From Bacillota bacterium (GTDB lineage: Bacteria > Bacillota > Clostridia > Tissierellales > Sedimentibacteraceae): 5,075 bases of DNA. The number at the start of each line of letters is the position of its first letter. Within the stretch, counting starts at the first letter, position 1. The position numbers and the translations under genes are program-made. This document shows positions 1 to 4,065 of the stretch, one piece after another. Below the pieces are notes generated by a model. It was given only the letters and a program-made list of their open reading frames with translations, was not told where the DNA came from and ran no database searches. Location of the stretch: the NCBI GenBank assembly GCA_029239575.1, contig JARBUP010000310.1:1-5075 (forward strand), read 5' to 3'.

Positions 1-41
1 TCCACAGGGTAATGTTGACCGATAGTTAAATTCTTAAACAT
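1..41 (-). CDS. ecfT: EcfT, transmembrane subunit of ECF transporter (5' end only)
   Basis: Only the first 13 codons are in the window; they read MFKNLTIGQHYPV. The ATG lies at 41-39 and is preceded by a GAGGAG ribosome binding site (47-52, 5-base spacing). An opening of the form MxxxxxIGQYxPxxS is characteristic of EcfT (CbiQ family), the membrane subunit that couples the two EcfA ATPases to interchangeable substrate-binding S components. The start overlaps the end of ecfA2 by 8 bases, and the order ecfA1-ecfA2-ecfT is the standard one, so translational coupling is likely. The identification rests on this short N-terminus plus the strong gene context; the rest of the gene lies beyond the left edge. 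Confidence 0.85.
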   Translation of the reverse strand, partial: MFKNLTIGQHYPV

Positions 42-894
42 GTCGTCTCCTCACTTCCCTCAATATTTCTTCTTTTGCTTCTTCTACGGTTATTATATCC
101 TGCTTTATATCAAAGCCTCTTTTTCTAAGTTCATTTGTAATTTGCGCAACCTGAGGTACACCAAGACCGATTTTTTCCAGTTCCTCTGCTTGAGCATATA
201 TTTCCTTTGGAGTGCCCTGCATATGTATTTTTCCCTTATATAAAACAATTACTCTATTAACAAGTTTTGCGATGTCTTCCATGCTATGGGAAATTAATAT
301 AACAGTTACATTTGCTCTTTCATGCAACAGTTTGATTTGAGCAAACAATTCATTTCTTCCAGCAGGATCAAGACCCGCTGTGGGTTCATCTAAGACAAGG
401 TAGCTTGGTTTCATAGCCAAAACTCCTGCAATTGCAACCCTTCTTTTTTGTCCACCAGATAAATCAAATGGTGAAACATCCTTTATTTTTTTATAATTAA
501 AACCAACAAGCTCCAATGATTCCTTGACTCTTTTATCTATTTCATCCTGGCTCAATTTTAAATTCAATGGTCCAAAGGCTACATCTTTTGCAACTGTTTC
601 TTCAAACAACTGGTATTCAGGATACTGAAAAACAAGCCCAACAGTCTGACGAATTTTACTGAGCTTTTTCTTGTCTTCTCCAACAGTTGTTCCGTCAACA
701 TTTATTGTACCTTCTGTTGGTTTTTCCAAGCCATTTAACAGCTGTATTAGCGTTGATTTTCCTGAGCCTGTGTGTCCAATTATCCCAAGAAAGTCTCCTT
801 CTTTTATTTCCATATTTATATCGTCTAGCGCAACTGTTTTGAAAGGTGTACCTTCTGAGTATATATATTTTATGTTTTCTGCTTTTATTGACAT
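34..894 (-). CDS. ecfA2: Energy-coupling factor transporter ATPase EcfA2 (EcfA')
   Basis: A 286-residue ABC ATPase of full family length. It is one of two ATPase subunits of a group II ECF transporter; with EcfA1 and EcfT it powers uptake of vitamins or metal ions bound by separate S components, at the inner face of the membrane. Visible motifs are Walker A GHTGSGKST (residues 40-48), Q-loop Gln90, signature LSGGQ (145-149), Walker B YLVLDE with catalytic Glu170, the D-loop in DEPTAGLDP, and switch His203 in ISHSMED. The DEPTAGLDP form is typical of EcfA2, while its partner carries DEPTAMLDP. The C-terminal extension after about residue 230 (PKEIY, then GVPQV) is also seen in EcfA proteins. 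The start is supported by GGTGGA upstream, and it overlaps the ecfA1 stop by 10 bases (ATGTCAATAA). All catalytic residues are present. Confidence 0.96.
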   Translation of the reverse strand: MSIKAENIKYIYSEGTPFKTVALDDINMEIKEGDFLGIIGHTGSGKSTLIQLLNGLEKPTEGTINVDGTTVGEDKKKLSKIRQTVGLVFQYPEYQLFEETVAKDVAFGPLNLKLSQDEIDKRVKESLELVGFNYKKIKDVSPFDLSGGQKRRVAIAGVLAMKPSYLVLDEPTAGLDPAGRNELFAQIKLLHERANVTVILISHSMEDIAKLVNRVIVLYKGKIHMQGTPKEIYAQAEELEKIGLGVPQVAQITNELRKRGFDIKQDIITVEEAKEEILREVRRRHV

Positions 895-1712
895 AACAAA
901 TCCACCAGTTCCTTCACGTCTATAATATCATTTGGAATATTCAAGCCTTCTTTTGAAAGCTCTTGTGCTAGTTCAGTAACCTGTGGAACGTCCAAGCCGA
1001 ATTTTTTTATCTCATCAATGTTACGAAAAACCTCCTTAGGAGTTCCGTCCAGCTTAATATTTCCTTTATCCATAATTACCACTCTGTCTGCTTGCACTGC
1101 TTCATCCATATAATGTGTTATTAAAAGAATAGTCTTTCCTTTTTCTTTTAATTTTCTCAATGTTTCCATTACTTCCTTCCTACCTGAAGGATCAAGCATT
1201 GCAGTAGGTTCATCTAAAATTATACAATCAGAATTCAAAGCAAGTATTCCTGCAATAGCGATTCTTTGCTTTTGACCGCCTGAAAGCATGTGAGGTGGTC
1301 TCTTTCTGTATTCATACATACCAACAGCATTTAATGCATCATCAACTCTTTTTCTTATTTCTGAAGATTCAACACCTTGGTTTTCAGGACCAAAGGCAAT
1401 ATCCTCTTCTACGATTGTAGCAACAAGCTGATTATCAGGATTTTGAAATACCATTCCTGCAGTCTGTCTTATGTCCCACAGTTTCGAATCATCTGTGGTG
1501 TCCATTCCTTTTACATAAATTTTGCCTTCTGTTGGCAAAAGTATTGAGTTAATAAGCTTAGCCAAGGTAGACTTTCCGGAGCCGTTGTGTCCTATTATGG
1601 CTGTAAACTCACCTTGCTTAATATTGAGATTTACTCCGTCTACTGCAAAAACAGAGTCTTCTTTATCATATTTAAATTTTATATTTTCTATTTTTATAAT
1701 ATCTTCTATCAT
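885..1712 (-). CDS. ecfA1: Energy-coupling factor transporter ATPase EcfA1 (EcfA)
   Basis: A 275-residue ABC ATPase and first gene of the ECF operon. It pairs with EcfA2 as an asymmetric ATPase dimer on EcfT. Visible motifs are Walker A GHNGSGKST (41-49), Q-loop Gln90 in VFQNPDNQ, signature LSGGQ (143-147), Walker B CIILDE with Glu168, D-loop DEPTAMLDPSGR, and switch His200 in LITHYMDEA. The VFQNPDNQ and AMLDPSGR forms are typical of EcfA1 and its CbiO relatives. The C-terminal part has the family's PKEVF and DVPQV elements. The chosen ATG has AGGTG (1717-1721) about 5 bases upstream. The gene has its own promoter (1749-1777) and lies behind the terminator of the small upstream gene, so it begins a new transcription unit. 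The substrate cannot be told from this module because S components are encoded elsewhere. Confidence 0.96.
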   Translation of the reverse strand: MIEDIIKIENIKFKYDKEDSVFAVDGVNLNIKQGEFTAIIGHNGSGKSTLAKLINSILLPTEGKIYVKGMDTTDDSKLWDIRQTAGMVFQNPDNQLVATIVEEDIAFGPENQGVESSEIRKRVDDALNAVGMYEYRKRPPHMLSGGQKQRIAIAGILALNSDCIILDEPTAMLDPSGRKEVMETLRKLKEKGKTILLITHYMDEAVQADRVVIMDKGNIKLDGTPKEVFRNIDEIKKFGLDVPQVTELAQELSKEGLNIPNDIIDVKELVDLLCQ

Positions 1713-1748
1713 AACGCACCTGGCTATTATTATTTTTCACTGCATTAA

Positions 1749-1777
1749 ATAATATCATTATTACAATAATTTTACAA
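1749..1777 (-). promoter_or_regulatory. Sigma-A-like promoter of the ecfA1-ecfA2-ecfT operon
   Basis: On the minus strand, TTGTAA (1772-1777, -35) and TATTAT (1749-1754, -10) are separated by exactly 17 bases. This gives a short leader of about 30 bases before the ecfA1 ATG at 1712. The -35 element lies inside an inverted repeat (1766-1789). Predicted by pattern only. Confidence 0.6.
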
Positions 1778-1789
1778 CAGTAAAATTAT
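1766..1789. promoter_or_regulatory. Inverted repeat overlapping the ecfA1 -35 element (operator candidate)
   Basis: A perfect 10-bp inverted repeat with a 4-base centre, ATAATTTTAC / GTAAAATTAT around AACA on the plus strand. It covers the whole predicted -35 (1772-1777) and part of the spacer. No T-run follows directly on the minus strand, so it does not look like a terminator for upstream transcription. The position fits a dimeric repressor site. I do not recognise it as a known box: it does not match the BirA (TTGTTAAC-type) or Fur consensus well. Confidence 0.5.
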
Positions 1790-1834
1790 ATTCACTTCAC
1801 TACGAAAGAACAGTTATTTAACAGTATTGCAACG

Positions 1835-2035
1835 CTAATTAAAAAACAGGAACGCGCGTCCCGTTTCCTTATTTTTTTTCTGTTGACCTTCTTTGATCAA
1901 TACCGCCTCCTGCTGTGAGACTAAAGCAGTTAATTCATATGAAAACGTTCCATTACTAAAGAGTAAAAAATAACCGGATACAGCAACAATTAATATAGCA
2001 ACTATCAATAAAAACTGTAATTTCTTTTTTTTCAT
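1835..2035 (-). CDS. Small membrane-anchored hypothetical protein, 66 residues
   Basis: I do not recognise this protein. The start is set at 2035: GGAGAGGG (2041-2048) lies 5 bases upstream, and it would be inside the coding sequence if the in-frame ATG at 2050 were used. The N-terminus is MKKKKLQF followed by a hydrophobic stretch to about residue 27 (ILIVAVSGYFLLF), fitting an uncleaved membrane anchor or signal sequence with positive residues inside. There is no lipobox cysteine. The remaining segment (about 28-55) is short and polar. The last residues (ETGRAFLFFN) are encoded by a rho-independent terminator hairpin and its U-run, which is abnormal. Just before this is a run of 8 A on the coding strand (plus-strand T at 1872-1879); one extra A would give a TAA stop after QKKK, immediately ahead of the hairpin. 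The original protein may therefore be about 56 residues. Its position between agr and ecf genes does not indicate a function. Confidence 0.55.
   Translation of the reverse strand: MKKKKLQFLLIVAILIVAVSGYFLLFSNGTFSYELTALVSQQEAVLIKEGQQKKNKETGRAFLFFN
1841..1869 (-). terminator. Rho-independent terminator of the small hypothetical gene
   Basis: On the minus strand AGGAAACG (1862-1869) pairs with CGTTCCT (1848-1854) with one bulged A around a 7-base GC-rich loop. The next bases are G then six U (1841-1846). It overlaps the last codons of the upstream small gene. The plus strand also shows the stem followed shortly by eight T (1872-1879), so it could terminate in both directions. Confidence 0.7.
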
Positions 2036-2112
2036 ATTAACCCTCTCCATTTATGATGGAAATATATACCCCAATTTAGAACTTTAACACTTGAATTACA
2101 GGTATTATTTAC

Positions 2113-2142
2113 AAAAAAATAGACAGTCTAGACTGTCTATTT
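2113..2142 (-). terminator. Rho-independent terminator after agrA, built on a perfect 26-bp palindrome
   Basis: Positions 2117-2142 form a perfect palindrome, with halves AAATAGACAGTCT and AGACTGTCTATTT. On the minus strand it folds as an 11-bp stem with a CTAG loop, and the U-run continues to seven consecutive U. The plus strand has no matching T-run. It lies about 120 bases after the agrA stop and ahead of the small gene. A double role as a protein-binding palindrome cannot be excluded. Confidence 0.7.
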
Positions 2143-2261
2143 ACCCCTATTACTATTGCTTCACTCACACTCACCGGTTAACTTTTCTTTATGTAATAAG
2201 AAAATATGTTTTTGTATCAATTGCCCCCAAATATGAAATTATATTACACTAATAATTAATA
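2143..2261. other. Intergenic spacer between the agrA stop and its terminator, no gene seen
   Basis: About 120 bases without a supported gene. A 6-bp tandem repeat ACTCAC-ACTCAC is present at 2163-2174. A 19-codon minus-strand frame beginning with TTG after GGGGGCAA was considered and rejected. It is probably the 3' untranslated region of agrA. Confidence 0.4.
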
Positions 2262-3020
2262 TTATGCAATATCTGAAGGCTGTTTGGTCTCATTCATTGA
2301 TTGAACGGTTATAATTCTTAATTTTTTTAATAATATAGGCAAACATCGTCTGCTGGCATATTCCACTGCTTCATTGCAAAAGGATATTTCATTTTTTACT
2401 ATTGCTCTTACATTTTCCAGATTAATAATGCATGATTTGCCTGATCTTGCAAAACTATTATTTGAAGTCAGCTCATTTTCAATACTTTCCAATGTTTGTA
2501 CTATTATTATTTCTTTTGTATCTAAAGTATATATATGTAGCTTTCTGTCTTCTTTTTTTCTTAAAATATGTGTAATTTCATTAATAGGAATACGGTAAAA
2601 AACCCCATCTACATCCCTTACATCCAAGTAATTTATATTCCTTTTTAATTCTTCAGCACATTCTGTTAATACTCGTTCTATAACATTTAACTTGACAGGC
2701 TTTAAAAGATAGTCCTTTGCTTTTACCTGATAAGATTCATAAGCATATTCTCTGTGTGAAGTCAAATAAATAATCAAAGTATCTTTGCTTATCTCCCTTA
2801 TTAACAGCCCTGTATCTATGCCATTTATTTCTTCCATTTCCATATCTAAAAAAATTATATCAAACTTCATATCATTAAAAGATTTTATAAGATCTTTCCC
2901 TGAAACATAAGTATATAAATTACAATTTATATTATTTCTTGAAACAGCCACTTTAATCATTTCTGCTACTATTTCACAGTATTCAACAGAATCATCACAT
3001 ACCGCAATATTATACGCCAT
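2262..3020 (-). CDS. agrA: AgrA-like LytTR response regulator
   Basis: A 252-residue two-domain response regulator. The receiver domain (about 1-120) shows the acidic pair Asp9-Asp10, phospho-acceptor Asp59 in FDIIFLDME, Thr87 in YLTSH and Lys107 in LLKPVK. The C-terminal domain (about 132-240) fits LytTR, the DNA-binding fold of AgrA and LytR: YLDVRDVDG, a segment ending in TLESIENEL, and FARSGKSCIINLENV, matching the family's F-R-x-x-x-S-x-x-(V/I)-N pattern. The start at 3020 is chosen because AGGAAGTGG precedes it, and the family N-terminus (a short beta strand, then CDD) begins there; the frame is open up to 3140, but those extra 40 codons are not family-like and cross promoter elements. 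In this locus it should be phosphorylated by the upstream GHKL kinase and activate target promoters, probably including agrDB. The agr assignment rests on neighbours. Confidence 0.88.
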   Translation of the reverse strand: MAYNIAVCDDSVEYCEIVAEMIKVAVSRNNINCNLYTYVSGKDLIKSFNDMKFDIIFLDMEMEEINGIDTGLLIREISKDTLIIYLTSHREYAYESYQVKAKDYLLKPVKLNVIERVLTECAEELKRNINYLDVRDVDGVFYRIPINEITHILRKKEDRKLHIYTLDTKEIIIVQTLESIENELTSNNSFARSGKSCIINLENVRAIVKNEISFCNEAVEYASRRCLPILLKKLRIITVQSMNETKQPSDIA

Positions 3021-3047
3021 ATAATCCACTTCCTCATTAATATGTTC

Positions 3048-3056
3048 ATTATACCA
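3048..3056 (-). promoter_or_regulatory. Proximal promoter candidate for agrA (extended -10)
   Basis: TGGTATAAT on the minus strand is a perfect extended -10 element, with the -10 at 3048-3053. No good -35 lies 17 bases upstream, which extended -10 promoters can tolerate. The start point would be near 3041, leaving a 20-base leader that contains the agrA ribosome binding site. Confidence 0.45.
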
Positions 3057-3116
3057 TAAGTTCCACGCTGATAAATAAATCAAGGACATTGACCTTTGTT
3101 TCATAATTATATACTT

Positions 3117-3144
3117 ATTATAACATAAAAAGTAATTCATACAA
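3117..3144 (-). promoter_or_regulatory. Distal promoter candidate for agrA
   Basis: TGTTATAAT on the minus strand gives an extended -10 (TATAAT at 3117-3122). TTGTAT (3139-3144) is 16 bases upstream as a weak -35. It lies between the agrDB terminator and agrA, so it would give agrA transcription independent of agrDB. Confidence 0.45.
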
Positions 3145-3175
3145 ATAAATGTTTTTAATAGCTAAATATTATTAA

Positions 3176-3207
3176 AATAAAAAATTGACATCATTACGTT
3201 GTCAATT
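3176..3207 (-). terminator. Rho-independent terminator after agrB
   Basis: On the minus strand AATTGACA (3200-3207) pairs perfectly with TGTCAATT (3183-3190) around a 9-base loop, and a U-rich run follows (TTTTATTTTAAT). It starts 18 bases after the agrB stop. The stem is AT-rich, so it may be leaky and let some transcripts continue into agrA. Confidence 0.65.
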
Positions 3208-3224
3208 CTTTCAAATTTGCATAT

Positions 3225-3785
3225 TTACTTTTTCAACAAGCTTATTGATTCAATTATCATAGATACTACTGCTGTTATAAATATATGATTGGTTGTAGCT
3301 CTCATGAAATACAAAATAATAGCAACTACTGATAATGTTAAAACGATTATTCTGCTAAATTTCCTATATTTGATTTGTTCTTCTTTGCTCAGCGGTTTAT
3401 TTTCAGTTTCAGCAGGAGCATATACAAAAACCATAAATACAGAAAATGCTATTCCTGTCAAAAGTAAAATTTCACTATATGGCTTAAAAATATTATTGCT
3501 TAAGGAAGAAATGATAAATATTACAAAGGATATAGATATGCATTCAATATGAGTTTTAGCGTGATAGCCTCCGGCATAAATTCTGAGTCCAGAAAAAAAT
3601 ATTAAAAAAATTATAAGCTCTGCGGGCTTTTTTAATATATATGCTGTTATGGCAAGAATAATAAAATTAATCAACAACGATAATATAACTTCAATACTAT
3701 ATGCATATATTTCTTTTTCATTATCTGAAGAATTAAGCCTAAGCTTAATTTCTTCAGATAATATTGCTGAAACTTTATTTATCAT
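3225..3785 (-). CDS. agrB: AgrB, membrane protease that processes the AgrD pro-peptide
   Basis: A 186-residue protein of the usual AgrB length (about 185-210). AgrB is a polytopic membrane cysteine endopeptidase that removes the C-terminal tail of AgrD and helps form the cyclic thiolactone. The core motif is present: RIYAGGYHAKTHIEC, with catalytic His75 and Cys82 at the spacing seen in Staphylococcus aureus AgrB (His77/Cys84). Around it are several hydrophobic segments (about 32-50, 55-67, 83-95, 106-124, 146-162, 166-183), and the conserved loop APAETENKPLSKEE follows at 123-136. The ATG at 3785 lies inside the end of agrD (11-base overlap in a different frame) and has no convincing ribosome binding site, so its translation is probably coupled to agrD. 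Catalytic residues are intact, so it should be active. Confidence 0.96.
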   Translation of the reverse strand: MINKVSAILSEEIKLRLNSSDNEKEIYAYSIEVILSLLINFIILAITAYILKKPAELIIFLIFFSGLRIYAGGYHAKTHIECISISFVIFIISSLSNNIFKPYSEILLLTGIAFSVFMVFVYAPAETENKPLSKEEQIKYRKFSRIIVLTLSVVAIILYFMRATTNHIFITAVVSMIIESISLLKK

Positions 3786-3912
3786 CTTTCAGCAAACACT
3801 GTGGTACCTTTGGCTGATTAACCAGCAGTATGCATGTCGCTCCCATTGTTGTTTGTGCTGTTGCTACTAAAAACGCAGCCATACAGGATAAAAAGGATAA
3901 AGATTTTCTCAT
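3775..3912 (-). CDS. agrD: AgrD, cyclic lactone autoinducer peptide precursor (45 residues)
   Basis: A short gene found by reading the minus strand directly upstream of agrB; the ATG at 3912 is preceded by the near-perfect AAGGAGGA (3919-3926). The product has the three-part AgrD layout. An amphipathic, positively charged N-terminal leader runs from 1 to about 23 (MRKSLSFLSCMAAFLVATAQ). The signal core follows, with Cys27 and four residues after it (CILLV, 27-31). The acidic/basic recognition tail NQPKVPQCLLKDDK (32-45) contains the QPKVP motif of clostridial cyclic lactone autoinducers. By analogy to C. perfringens AgrD, where the ring CLWFT is followed by HQPEEP, the mature signal should be a five-membered thiolactone ring from Cys27 to Val31, with an N-terminal tail of unknown length (perhaps Thr26). 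AgrB should cut after Val31. An extra Cys39 lies in the discarded tail and another, Cys10, in the leader. Confidence 0.93.
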   Translation of the reverse strand: MRKSLSFLSCMAAFLVATAQTTMGATCILLVNQPKVPQCLLKDDK

Positions 3913-3940
3913 TTATATTCCTCCTTCAAACATTTTTTAC

Positions 3941-3969
3941 ATAATACACCAAATTTCAATTAATTTCAA
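3941..3969 (-). promoter_or_regulatory. Promoter of agrDB
   Basis: On the minus strand TTGAAA (3964-3969, -35) and TATTAT (3941-3946, -10) are separated by 17 bases. Both match the sigma-A consensus at 5 of 6 positions. The predicted start is near 3934, about 22 bases before the agrD ATG. The promoter lies after the agrC stop, so agrDB can be transcribed independently of agrC. Confidence 0.65.
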
Positions 3970-3971
3970 TA
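3952..3971. repeat. Tandem 10-bp repeat across the agrDB -35 element
   Basis: On the plus strand AATTTCAATT is followed directly by AATTTCAATA (9 of 10 identical). One copy includes the -35 and the other lies in the spacer. The period is about one helical turn. It may be a regulator contact site or simply AT-rich sequence. Confidence 0.35.
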
Positions 3972-4065
3972 CGTTTTACGAAAATATTTTATTAGGTTAT
4001 TTTTATTGACCAAACGGCAAATTATTGATAAAAAAATCTTACTTTATATTTTAATGACTAATCCT

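Noticed and set aside
671..925. Plus-strand frames over the two ATPase genes
   Set aside because: They are antisense shadows of the conserved ABC ATPase coding sequence with no start signals.
2036..2050. Alternative ATG at 2050 for the small membrane protein
   Set aside because: Its first codons coincide with the GGAGAGGG ribosome binding site that serves the ATG at 2035.
2165..2224. Minus-strand 19-codon frame starting with TTG (LIQKHIFLLHKEKLTGECE)
   Set aside because: The G-rich stretch is only about 3 bases from the TTG, the start is a rare codon, and no family resemblance is seen.
3021..3140. In-frame upstream extension of the LytTR regulator starting at 3140
   Set aside because: The extra 40 codons are unlike any receiver domain N-terminus and cross two promoter-like elements, while the ATG at 3020 has a strong ribosome binding site and the normal family start.
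3649..3870. Plus-strand frame with a cysteine-rich end over agrB and agrD
   Set aside because: It is antisense to two well-supported genes, has no ribosome binding site, and its cysteines come from the reverse complement of Ala/Thr codons in agrD.
4021..4065. Possible terminator after agrC (T-run at 4031-4036 region)
   Set aside because: A U-run exists on the minus strand, but I could not find a stable stem before it, so read-through from agrC into agrD cannot be excluded.
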